From NCBI GenBank assembly GCA_009823395.1, contig CM020512.1, positions 12,919,905 to 12,983,904 of the forward strand: a stretch of 64,000 nt of DNA, in the 5' to 3' direction. Within the stretch, counting starts at the first letter, position 1. The number at the start of each line of letters is the position of its first letter. This document shows, in pieces, positions 33,272 through 42,995 of the stretch. Position numbers and translations under genes: made by a program. This DNA comes from Thamnaconus septentrionalis (lineage: Eukaryota > Chordata > Actinopteri > Tetraodontiformes > Monacanthidae). A model generated the notes under the pieces. That model was given only the letters and a program-made list of their open reading frames with translations, was not told the DNA's origin and searched no databases.

Positions 33272-34088
33272 CGCAATAGTATAGTTTGTCCAGTAGACTG
33301 GGGACAAATTACCTTGTGGGTGGGCATAGAGGAAACTAGGTGGGTCTACCTGGTGGTTTTTAGAGAGACACTTTATTTGGATTTTTTTTCTAAATACAAC
33401 ACTGCAGGGCTGTCTTCAGACTCTCCCAGTTGACCATTTCAAAAAATATATTTTATAATTATACAACACATAATAGAATCTTAACTGCACAACATTGGCA
33501 TCTATTTCATGGGAAGTCATGTATCTCATATTATTGACAGCATCACTCAATGCAAACGCTTTGTTTTGAAGAAGCAGTTTATGGGCTACTTTGCTGTAGA
33601 TTTTGTCCTACAGTTCAGTCAGAGCACTACTGTCACCTCATGTGCTTTGATAGGGGTCACAACAGAACACATTAGTGTGATTACAGTGCACATGGTGCAG
33701 TTCAAAAGAGCTACAAAAACATTTGCTACGCAGGACAAAGATACTTGAAGGAAAGCGAAGAGCTAGCAGATTATCAAGCGAGCAGGTCTTCCGCTAAAGT
33801 GAAACTAAATTGTATGTGAATTAGCCCTCGGCGATCTGACAACCTTTGTGACTCAAATGTGGAATATGAATTTGAGTTGTTGCTGCTTCTTATCAAGATA
33901 ATCAAAATTGACATTGAATAAAGACCAAAGGAATGATCACGACTAAGCGAGAATAGAAAATAGCAAACCAACTTTCAAAACACATTTTTCATCCATAAAC
34001 AGCTCAACACAAAAACAGATGCATTCAAAATTAATTCAAATATTCTGCTGGACATATCTTCGACAATATTTTCACAAGTTTGACCATT

Positions 34089-34222
34089 CGAGTGGATATT
34101 TGATTACAATCAAATGAGATGCCACTTTAAACCGAGGCTCATTCAAATCGAAGGTTGATTGAGAGCAGAACACCTGGCTGTCTGTGCCACTTGATTTATT
34201 ATTACTTCTAACATCAGACATT
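34089..34222. repeat. Distal cluster repeat, copy 4
   Basis: Same word order as 14155-14395: gagtggatatttgattaca, then ccgaggctcattcaaatcg, then acacctggctgtctg. Confidence 0.65.
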
Positions 34223-34298
34223 ATATCCATTTACATTCTTCTATGAACCAACTGTTGATGATGCGCTTTATTCACTTGTGACAACAATGCAGAGAAAA

Positions 34299-34402
34299 TG
34301 TATTATTATTATTATTATTGTTATTTATAATAATAATACTAACGATAATAATAGTAATAATAATAATAATAAAGTACTATATTATTAATATTATTATTAT
34401 TT
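34299..34402. repeat. (ATT)n/(ATA)n trinucleotide tract
   Basis: Degenerate ATT and AAT units over about 100 bp, forming an imperfect inverted repeat. Confidence 0.85.
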
Positions 34403-34462
34403 ACAATTTAGAAATGTTTATCTTATTGAAATTTGAATTCAAGTATTTAAGCCAAGTGTATA

Positions 34463-34852
34463 TTGGGCGCAGTGTACATTGTCACACTGGACATTAAGGG
34501 TGCATTCAACCAGGTCTGGCACAATGGCCTTTGTGCAAAGCTCTCTTCAAAGGGCATAAGTGGAAGATTACATGTCTGGCTACAGAAGTATCTACAACAA
34601 AGACCCATCAAAGTTGTGCTTTCTGGTCAGTGTTCATTACCACGTTCCATCAACTCATCTGTACCTCAGGGATCCATTCTTGGCCCATTACTATTGTCCA
34701 TCTTCATGGATGATGTTGTGGAACAGTGTGAGAACAACAATCTCTGTTATGTGGACGATTCCACCATTTTCGCCCCCATCACATCATTAAATGGGCCTGA
34801 GGTGGCTGATGCCCGGGAGGCCCAGCAAGTGCAAGGCCCTAACCTTGTCTAG
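34463..34852 (+). mobile_element. Non-LTR retrotransposon reverse transcriptase fragment
   Basis: A 130-codon frame with reverse transcriptase motifs in order: LDIKGAFNQVWHNGL (motif A region with the first catalytic Asp), WLQKYLQQRP, SVPQGSILGPLLLSIF (motif B), and CYVDDSTIF (the YxDD catalytic box). It lacks the endonuclease and the C-terminal part. The layout resembles jockey-like LINEs more than LTR elements. It lies between two receptor units and is a fragment, not a gene. Confidence 0.85.
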
Positions 34853-35464
34853 AAAGAGTAATCCATTTCACCCAGATCTCTCCCTTGGAATCTCTTCCTG
34901 GAATTCCCTGGAAGGAAGGTGGAATTCCTCCATAATTTCTCATTCAGCAGTTCTCAAAGTTTAATTTGTTTTTGTTTGTTTTCTGTTTTGTTTAACAGGA
35001 AACAATTTTACTCAATTCAATGCAAGGCTGTTTTTTTTCTGATTTTTGTGTTTGTTTGTTGGTTTTATGTAGAGCGGCAACACACCTTGGCCTCTCCTGA
35101 AGCCTGCACAAACACATTAGTTCACATTCCAACAACTTTGAGAAAAGGAGGCACAACTCAGTGAACCGCATTTAAAATGTAATTTTATTCTGTTTCTATT
35201 CTTTGATAAGCACACTTGCGATAAGATGGATACAAAAATGACAATAACTAAAAAATAAAATGACCAAAATAATTTGTTATACATGAAGTCAAGAGAAGTT
35301 CAGGGGAACTCTGTGAACTCTGATTAATAGAAATAAATTATATCCATAGTGTTGGATATTGTGTGGGATAATTATTGTGAGGAATCATTGATGTGATCAG
35401 TGTCTTCACATTGGTGCGTATCATAAATAATTGTATATAACAAAGGAAAACTTGTTATTTCAAA

Positions 35465-35549
35465 AGAGAGTGGCAAACTGGTGGGCCGTAGCATTATTTA
35501 GTACTCATGAAGTAGCTCTCAGGTTCAACAAGGTTAGTGACCCCTGGTT
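35465..35549. mobile_element. hAT-type terminal remnant
   Basis: Reads aactggtgggccgtagc, then tgaagtagctctcaggttc and aaggttagtgacccctgg. These words are typical of the ends of non-autonomous teleost hAT repeats. The opposite end was not identified. Confidence 0.45.
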
Positions 35550-35669
35550 TAAAACAATCAATCTCTGCATTAACTTTTCAAATGTACATTGTATGCATGA
35601 ATGTATGATTGTCGATCAGATGGACAAATATTGATTTGAAAAACAAAAACAAAAAACAACCCCTGGCCT

Positions 35670-36596
35670 TTAGCTCCCTGAACTTTTCTGTCTATTCTTC
35701 TTCTTGCAACACAACAGTTTTCCTTTTCTCTGTAGATATAGCAGTGGTATTAGCAGACTGCACGGCAGACTGATCCAGTGTGTGAATGCCATGAATCCAC
35801 AATTCACACTGTGATTGATCAAAATCAGCAAAGAACTTGATATTATATTCCAAGTCAGCCTCAACACCAGCACCACCAGCACACTCACAATGACATAGAA
35901 GGCCCTGAGCTTTGATTGGTCCACGTGCTGTCTACCCTCCTTCCTGTCCCCTGGCCCTGAACGGATCAACACCCTGAGGACAGATAGACTGAAAACCAAG
36001 ATGAGAGACAGCAATAAGGCTGTTGTTAAAAAGAATAAAAGGTTAGGGACATCACTGTCTTGCATAAAAATGAAGTTCATTACTAAAATGGAAAGCAGCC
36101 AAATAAAGGCAATGAGCACATTTCTGGCTCTGTTCCATTTCTCTCCTTTCAGACCGAGGTAGGTGACCGGGTGGACGACAGCCAGGTAGCGCTCTGCACA
36201 GGTGAGGGTGTGAAAAAAAAGCTGTCCAGATCCACTGACAAATAAAAGGACGTCTGCTGTCCATAGAAGATTGTCATGGTTGGTATAAATGCCACAACAC
36301 GCACATATGCACCCTATGACATTGAGCAGCTCAATGAGAACCACGTGGTAGGTGAAGAGGTCAAAGTGGCTCATGGCCATCGTGCTGAAGCTCTGCTGCC
36401 TCCACTGTTTGAAACCCAGGTGGAGGATGAAGATGTAGACGGGGAGAAGGAAGACGACGGAGGTGATGGTGAAGGTGGTGAAAATGTAACCGCCAAGTGT
36501 GGTTTTGAGGCATTGGTGCATGTAAACTAAGAGTAGATCAGAAGTGGAAGGAGCAGATGGAATCGAAGTATTTGATGAGGAACAATTGACAGACAT
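35670..36596 (-). CDS. Receptor copy H: atypical 7TM receptor, 308 aa
   Basis: Intact, starting MSVNCSSSNTS at 36596. It belongs with copy I: both have CACCGIYTN before TM3, EL2 built on MQD, the RSGPGDR loop, a SVNCGF segment before TM7, and LPCSLLIPLLYLQRKG with a CCKKK tail. TM2 is preceded by YHVVLIELL (YHMVLIELL in most others). The longer frame upstream to 36776 crosses the acceptor and is not preferred. The intron (about 36602-37037) has no recognisable SINE remnant. The 3' end reads QKSSGS followed by TAA. Confidence 0.85.
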   Translation of the reverse strand: MSVNCSSSNTSIPSAPSTSDLLLVYMHQCLKTTLGGYIFTTFTITSVVFLLPVYIFILHLGFKQWRQQSFSTMAMSHFDLFTYHVVLIELLNVIGCICACCGIYTNHDNLLWTADVLLFVSGSGQLFFHTLTCAERYLAVVHPVTYLGLKGEKWNRARNVLIAFIWLLSILVMNFIFMQDSDVPNLLFFLTTALLLSLILVFSLSVLRVLIRSGPGDRKEGRQHVDQSKLRAFYVIVSVLVVLVLRLTWNIISSSLLILINHSVNCGFMAFTHWISLPCSLLIPLLYLQRKGKLLCCKKKNRQKSSGS

Positions 36597-37165
36597 CACT
36601 CCTGACACTGGGCTGAGATGGAGAGAGAAAGAGAAGAAAATGCAACATGAGATGATCTTTAACCTGCAATTCAAGCACAACGTTGCATGGCTCTCAAAAA
36701 GACACCATAACCATTGAATCAAGAACTTCTTGGAAAGTTTTAATTCAGAAAATATCACATCAATTTCTGCCCCCAACCCTGTCCCTCCCTCAAAATAATT
36801 ATAATAATACTAATAATAATAGATACAAATACTTCTCAGTTTTAAATGTAATTGACTTCATCCATTGCCTTTGCTAGCCAGAATAGATTGGTAACATTTT
36901 TACATCCAGGTACAACCAGCATAACAAACTCTTTGGCTTTACCTAAGTGACTCAGTCATGTTGATGCCGTCAGTGCTTCAAGAAGATCTTTTGATTGAAT
37001 AAATGAGAAAAACATTCATCCAATGGTATAAAATGTACTTACCTTCTTTGCCTGCTTACAAGATATTCTTTTTAACTTTAATCTCCAGTTTGCTGTATCC
37101 CTGTGATCTGGACTGTGCAGTAGTTTATCTCCGTCTGGGCTCTTTTATGCTGCTGCAGCTGTTTT

Positions 37166-37230
37166 TGCATGTTATATAACTAGTTATTGTTGGCCGTCCA
37201 CTCTGTCTTTTCTGTCACTAAAACTGATCC
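37166..37230 (-). promoter_or_regulatory. Promoter block of receptor copy H
   Basis: On the - strand ATCAGTTTTAGTGACAGAAA and GAGTGGACGGCCAACAATAA precede the TATA box GTTATATAAC at about 37171-37180. The exon 1 donor is gtaagta near 37032-37038. Confidence 0.7.
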
Positions 37231-37239
37231 ACAAAAACA

Positions 37240-38099
37240 CCTTCCCTCCAGTAGGATGGGGACAAATAGAGAAAACTGGCTGGGTCTACCTGGTGCTTTT
37301 CTAAGAGCCACGTTATTTACAATGTTATATGAATACAACACTGCATGGCTGGATGTCTTCAGGCTCTCCCAGTTGACAGTTTCATAGAAAATGATTATTA
37401 TTATTATTATTTTTTCATTATTGAAATTTAAATTCAAGTGTTTAAGCCATTGTTTCCCACAGGCGGAACTCCTTTCCACACGTCCTCCATCATTGATAAT
37501 ATTTTGTTATCACAAGGACACCTTACTGTGCACGCTGATGTTGTGTTGTATTTGTATAATTCAACCAAAGAATATGAAGCAAAATTTGCACTTTTTTTGC
37601 AATTATTGTAACCATTTAATCGTCCATTTATACAAAAAATAGTAAATGTATAAGGTAAGAACAATTGCGTTGCAACATTTGATTACGCAAATAATCACAT
37701 TAAAACTACATGAAAATGAAAAAAAAAAACGAATATTAAAACCAATGTTCAACTTTTATATTTAGTTTTTATCAACAATTTGATTTAATAATCCCTGGTA
37801 AAATTAACATCTTGATGTGCAAACCAACTAACTAATTGTGACAACCATATATGACAATTACTCACCTCCCTTCCTACAAGCACCCAGAGGAACTGCACTT
37901 ATCTGATGGATCAGATGAGAATGCAACTCAACGCAGTATGGAACACAATGAAGTAGCGACATGTTTACCTCCTGGGTTATGTTAATGAAATAAAGTAGTA
38001 ATAAAAAAAAAAAAGGACATTTCTTTCGCCAGTGTTTCTTGTTTGTTTAAAACATTCAATCTCTGCATTAACATTTCAGATGTAGACTGCATGCATAAA
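37240..38099. other. Spacer between copies H and I
   Basis: AT-rich, with (ATT)n at about 37393-37412 and a poly(A) run at about 38002-38013. No gene recognised. Confidence 0.5.
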
Positions 38100-39092
38100 T
38101 TATTGATTGTCCATCAGATGAACAAATATTGATTTAAAACAAAAACAGCTCGTGATCCAACTCACTGAACTTTTCTGTTTCTTCTTCTTCTTCTTCTTCT
38201 TCTTGCAACACAACAGTTGCCCTTTTCTCTGTAGATATAGCAGTGGTATTAGCAGACTGCAGGGCAGACCGACCAAGTTTGTGAATGCCAAGAACCCACA
38301 ATTTACACTATGATTTATCCAAATCAGCAAAGAACCTGATATTAAATTCCAAGTCAGCCTCAACACCAGCACTATCAGCACAACCACAATGACATAGAAG
38401 GCCCTGAGCTTTGATTGGTCTACGTGCCGTCTACCCTCATTCCTGTCCCCTGGCCCTGAACGGTTCAACACCCTGAGGACAGAAAGACTGAAAACCAAGA
38501 TGAGAGACAGGATGAAGGCTGTTCCTAAAAAGAATGAAAGATGAGCGCCAGCACAATCTTGCATAAAAATTGAATTTGTAATTAAAATGGAAAGCAGCCA
38601 AATAAAGGCAATGAGCACGTTTCTGGCTCTGTTCCATTTCTCTCCTTTCAGACTGAGGTAGGTGACCGGGTGGACGACAGCCAGGTAGCGCTCTGCACAG
38701 GTGAGGGTGTGAAAAAAAAGTTGTCCACATACACTGACGAAATAAAGGATGTTTCCCATCCGTAGAAGATTGTCACGGTTGGTATAAATGCCACAACACG
38801 CACATATGCACGCTATGATGTTCAGCAGCTCAATGAGAACCATGTGGTAGGTGAAGAGGTCAAAGTGGCTCATGGCCATCGTGCTGAAGCTCTGCTGCCT
38901 CCACTGTTTGAAACCCAGGTGGAGGATGAAGATGTAGACGGGGAGGAGGAAGACGGAGGTGATGGTGAAGGTGGTGGCCATGGAAATACCAAGTGTGGTT
39001 TTGAGGCATTGGTGCAAGTAAACTAAAACTAGATTAGAAGTGGAAGGAGCAGATGGAAGGGAAGTATTTGATGAGGAACAATTGACAGACAT
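38100..39092 (-). CDS. Receptor copy I: atypical 7TM receptor with Lys-tract tail, 330 aa
   Basis: Starts MSVNCSSSNTS at 39092. Closest to H, but it has lost one codon in TM1 (TITSVFLLPVY rather than TITSVVFLLPVY). The cytoplasmic tail carries nine consecutive Lys from an AAG run ((CTT)n on the + strand, 38178-38204), then QKSS. The stop used by H is replaced by a Trp codon, so the frame runs on for about 20 residues (from SWITSCF to DNQ). TM7 reads NLVGLPCSLLIPLLYL. It is the last - strand copy. Its promoter faces the + strand copy J across about 1 kb. Confidence 0.8.
   Translation of the reverse strand: MSVNCSSSNTSLPSAPSTSNLVLVYLHQCLKTTLGISMATTFTITSVFLLPVYIFILHLGFKQWRQQSFSTMAMSHFDLFTYHMVLIELLNIIACICACCGIYTNRDNLLRMGNILYFVSVCGQLFFHTLTCAERYLAVVHPVTYLSLKGEKWNRARNVLIAFIWLLSILITNSIFMQDCAGAHLSFFLGTAFILSLILVFSLSVLRVLNRSGPGDRNEGRRHVDQSKLRAFYVIVVVLIVLVLRLTWNLISGSLLIWINHSVNCGFLAFTNLVGLPCSLLIPLLYLQRKGQLLCCKKKKKKKKKQKSSVSWITSCFCFKSIFVHLMDNQ
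38178..38204. repeat. (CTT)n trinucleotide run inside copy I
   Basis: About nine CTT units, coding for the poly-Lys run in the receptor tail on the - strand. Confidence 0.9.
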
Positions 39093-39608
39093 CACTCCTG
39101 ACTCTGGGCTGGGATGGAGAGAGAAAGAGAAGAAAGTGCAATATGAGATGACCTGTAACTTGCAAACTTTTGGTACAACTATAAATTGATGTGAGTTAGA
39201 CATGAGGACATGTTTTGAAGTTTTACTGCAGAAAACCTGAAACCAGTTAACTCTTACCCCCATCGCTGCAAATGAAATAGTGAACAGCTTTTAATTTAGT
39301 CCACTTCACCCATGTCGATGCTACACATTTTTGAAGAACTAGACTTGATAACCTTGTAACATTCAGTTATAAACAGCATGACAAACTTTGGCTTAACTTA
39401 AAAACAAATCAATCATGTTGATACCATTAGCACCAGTAACATTCCTTTGGAATAGACCGGACAAAATAAGTCTACTTCATAAAGTTCACTCACCTTAGTT
39501 GTTTTAAATGCCAGATGGATGTGTACCTGCGTGTCAGGACTGAGCGTTTGTTTGAATATCTCCGACTGGGCTCTTCAAAACTGTTTAATTCTGTGGCTGT
39601 TTTCTTTT

Positions 39609-39671
39609 TTGCATGTTGTGTAATGGGTTGTTGTTGGACACCCACTCCATCTTTTCTCTCCGTGAAACTGA
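39609..39671 (-). promoter_or_regulatory. Promoter block of receptor copy I, diverged
   Basis: Recognisable but the most diverged block: on the - strand GAGTGGGTGTCCAACAACAA, then ATTACACAAC in the TATA position. The exon 1 donor (gtgagtg) is near 39489-39494. Confidence 0.5.
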
Positions 39672-39699
39672 GACAAAGAGCTTGTTATCAAAATTGAAT

Positions 39700-40663
39700 G
39701 GTCAAATGAACAAAATTTCAAAATTTGCCAAAGCGACTAAGAAGTAAATGGAAATTGGGCCAAAGAGAACAATATTAGCTGGAAAGCTGAAATGTCCAAT
39801 AAAAAACTGATTGCTGTTCTGCTTTGTCTCCCACTGGTTGATTTGAATACACCTATTTAGTTTGCTCGTTTGACTACTGTCAAACACCCACTGAGATGAA
39901 GAGTTGGGGAGCGGGGAGGGTCGAGGGTGAGATGTCAGCCACCACAACAGCTCCCAACACATTTATCACAAGTAGTTGTATTTTTGTTTTGTTTTTTTAA
40001 TGAATAATAATACGGTTTTTGTTTCTTTTTAAAGTATCCTTGGTTGAGCCACACTAGCCCAGTTTACTGAAACAATATCAATTCCTTCCTTGATTTCTCT
40101 GAAAATGCAGTACTGCAAGTAGGCGTCCCCCCTCCACTTCTCTCCATGGACATGGTGAACCAACATTTCCCTACAACCAGGCGCTGCTGATGCTGCTGAT
40201 GATGACGGTGCTGATTATGATGATGAAATGAGGGCCAGTCACACGCAAATAAGGCCATATCATGCACTTTGGACCCACTCTACAAATACGCCCGTGTGAC
40301 ACTATTGGTCGCACTCTTTGTGAGCTGATCAACACCTGTGTGCAGCAGGGTTGGGCAGTGGTGAGGAAAACTCCCAGAGGTCGCTGCTGTCAAGGTCGGT
40401 GCTTTTAAGTTAAATAAGGCTAAACGTGTCAAGACACAGGCTACTACTAAAATGAAACAGGCCTGTGTGGTATTCAGTTATGCAAAATTGAAAATTGCTT
40501 TTAAATTTCCTTTTCGGTGCTGTATTTAATCAAGTTAATAAACAACAGATTTCTTTTAAAGTAGCATTAATTGGCTAGTTTTGGTCATGGTTTCCACGTT
40601 TCATTTTTTTTTCCCGCCAACATTTTTTTTCTCTCTTTGCCCTCTGCCAGTTTCTCCACAGCA
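39700..40663. other. Divergent intergenic region between copies I and J
   Basis: About 1 kb between the promoter of I (- strand) and the coding start of J (+ strand). The conserved promoter block of the - strand copies was not found in front of J. A splice acceptor (cctctgccag) ends at 40650, so J probably also has an upstream non-coding exon here. Confidence 0.45.
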
Positions 40664-41551
40664 ATGTCGGTCAATGCCTCCGACGGCACCCGTCCTCACG
40701 ATCTGCCTCAACTTAATCAAATGCTCATCTGCTACATGATGAAGTCAGGCATCATCATCACCACAGTCTTGACCGTCGCACAGATCCTCTTCCTCCTTCC
40801 AATTTACATCTACGTCCTGTACCTGGGCTTCAAACGATGGCGGCAGCAGAGTGCCGGCACAGCCGTTAACCACTCCGACTTCCTCACGTACCACGCGTTT
40901 CTCGTGGAGTTGATCAGTGTTTCAGGCTTAATCCTCATCTGCTGTGGTATCCACGCTAAGCACACAAATTTGGCAACGGTGGGCATCGGCCTTACAGCCA
41001 TTCAATTTGGAGGGCAGCTGTTGTTTCAAATCCTCACCTGCGGCGAGCGCTACCTCGCCGTCGTCCACCCCATTACCTACATGAAGCTGAAAGACGCGAG
41101 AGGGATCAGGATCAGAAACTTCATTGTCGGCGGCAGTTGGCTGCTGTGCTTTTCCACGACAGGCTTGATGTACATCAAAGGTCAAGTGGCCAACTTAACA
41201 GTATATTTCACACTGTTAGGCTCCGGCTTAGTTGTTCTCTCTTTCTTCAGCTTCTCCGTCCTCCACATTCTGATTCGTCCACGACCAGCTGAAGTGGACA
41301 AAAAAAGGCGACAGGTCGACCGACAGAAAATCAGGGCATTTAAAATCATGATGGCGATACTCACAGCGCTTGTGCTCAAATTTGCAAGCAACATTGTAAG
41401 CACTGCGACGTATACTACAATATTAGATTTCTCTACACAGTGTGATTTGTGGATGGGTACACGGTGGGCGGACTTTCCCAGCACGCTGGTGATTCCTTTG
41501 CTCTATGTGCAGAGGCAGCGAAAAGCTCAGAGTGGTAATAACGAGAAATGA
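40664..41551 (+). CDS. Receptor copy J: divergent inverted paralogue, 295 aa
   Basis: A single coding exon starting MSVNAS (one sequon) 14 bases after a splice acceptor, matching the exon layout of A-I. It keeps the family hallmarks: YLGFKRWRQQ in loop 1, LVELI in TM2, CGERYLAVVHPITY at the end of TM3, Trp in TM4 (GGSWLLC), the DRQKIRAFKIMM loop 3/TM6 start, and IPLLYVQR in TM7. Elsewhere it is widely diverged, and the nucleotide identity of the A-I conserved block is lost. The frame is open upstream to 40571, but the acceptor supports the shorter start. AATAAA words at about 41841 and 42247 are possible poly(A) signals. It may be the oldest member, or the one that escaped homogenisation because of its opposite orientation. 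Confidence 0.85.
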   Translation: MSVNASDGTRPHDLPQLNQMLICYMMKSGIIITTVLTVAQILFLLPIYIYVLYLGFKRWRQQSAGTAVNHSDFLTYHAFLVELISVSGLILICCGIHAKHTNLATVGIGLTAIQFGGQLLFQILTCGERYLAVVHPITYMKLKDARGIRIRNFIVGGSWLLCFSTTGLMYIKGQVANLTVYFTLLGSGLVVLSFFSFSVLHILIRPRPAEVDKKRRQVDRQKIRAFKIMMAILTALVLKFASNIVSTATYTTILDFSTQCDLWMGTRWADFPSTLVIPLLYVQRQRKAQSGNNEK

Positions 41552-41559
41552 AAACACAC

Positions 41560-42379
41560 AGGCAGGAATCCTACAGCTGACGCATGGGATGAAACCAGTG
41601 GAACAGTGAGTTCTATCTCGTTAACCCCTTCAGCCCTCGTCTGTTTTAGCGGCCTCCGCTCGAAAATTGCATAAGCAACATAAAAAAAGAAGCATATCTC
41701 TGCAACCGCCAGGTCTATTTGCATTTTTTGAGTGGTATAATCAGGTGAGCAAATTTCACTTCATGCAAAAATTAAGATGGCACATTATATTTTTCCTTTA
41801 TTTTAGTCATGAGAATATTTGTATTATTATTTTATTGAGAAATAAAAATCTTGAATGAATCTCATCAGGCCATTTTCCTCAGAATATTAATGCCTTTCTA
41901 TCAGTGAGCATATTGGCACAGAAACATTCACACTGAGCAAGTTGGTTCTCTGTTTAACAAAGGCCACTCAGAAATCCTGGGATTACTGCGTCACACACTC
42001 AGATCTGGCAACCTCTTGACCCAGTCCGTTCTGACCTCGAATGACATCATTGATTTATGGATTGGTTTCCTGAGGCAATTTCAGAATAACCCCGCTAGTT
42101 GACAGTGTTGGACATTTGGTGGTCTGTGGTCGGTCTGACGAGCTAATTTAAGATCCAGTGCATGTGCCAGTTGAATCCTAGAGTGGCAGGTTCATTTTTG
42201 TAGAAGATGCTTTCCAGTACATTTAATGCCTCCCTTTCTAACACTGAATAAAGTAAAAAAAAAAAAGAAAAAGAAAAATATAAATCACAAAATGTGGAAT
42301 TGTTCCAGTGGTTAAACAAAGTGTGAAGTCATAAAGAAACCAATTTCAAGCAAAGGATCTGCTAACTCAGTTTAGACCG
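41560..42379. other. Intergenic between copy J and syn2
   Basis: Contains the presumed 3' UTR of J. No further gene or clear repeat was recognised apart from a short A-rich tract at about 42255-42280. Confidence 0.5.
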
Positions 42380-42995
42380 ATTGTATAAATCAGACATCCG
42401 TGTCTCAGGTGGCCGCTGCCGACGCTGAGCCTCCCTTGATGGTGTCGTCCTAACAGCCATTTTAGGTTGCAGCCTTGAAACGCTGTTTGCATTCGGCCGC
42501 CGTTCAAAGCACCACACGCAACAACAGGGAGGGCTCGTGATGCCGCACCGACACTGGAAACCCCTCTCTCTTTTTTCACCCCCTCCTCCTCCTCCCTGAG
42601 AGCTGCGGTTCACAAAAGCGCCGGAGTCAGAAGAAAATGGGGGAGGGGGAAGGAAAAGCTGGCACGCCAGTGAGTGAGAGGAGGGGAGGGGCGGAGCAGG
42701 AGCAGGAGGAGGAGGAGAAGGCAGCCGGCGCATCATTGGCAGCGGCTGAGGGGAGCATGGAGCGACGTGATTGGCTGGCGATGTTGGTGTCACGTCACCG
42801 CTGCCAGTGTGAGGCGGGGGGGAGCTCTGAGGATGCTCCGCTGAGCTGAGAGACGGCCAGGAGCTTTTGCGAGACGCAGGGAGCTCATCCGTTAGCCGGG
42901 AACGGGGAACAAGTCTCGGCGGGATCGACCTGCACCCAGCCTGCACCTCCTCTGCTCCTCCTCCGCTCGTCCTCCACTCCACTGCTGCTGCAGCC
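42380..42995 (+). promoter_or_regulatory. syn2: syn2 CpG-rich promoter and 5' UTR
   Basis: GC- and CpG-rich segment directly upstream of the syn2 start codon and continuing through exon 1. It contains G-rich (GGGGA/GGAG) stretches and no obvious TATA box, as expected for a CpG-island neuronal promoter. I looked for an RE1/NRSF site like that of SYN1 and did not see a convincing one. The transcription start is probably between about 42840 and 42900, but this is not proven. Confidence 0.6.

Larger units (their letters stand above)
33275..35669. other. Spacer between copies G and H
   Basis: No host gene seen. It holds the fourth distal cluster repeat, an (ATT)n tract, a reverse-transcriptase fragment and a hAT-end-like remnant, all listed separately. 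Confidence 0.5.
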
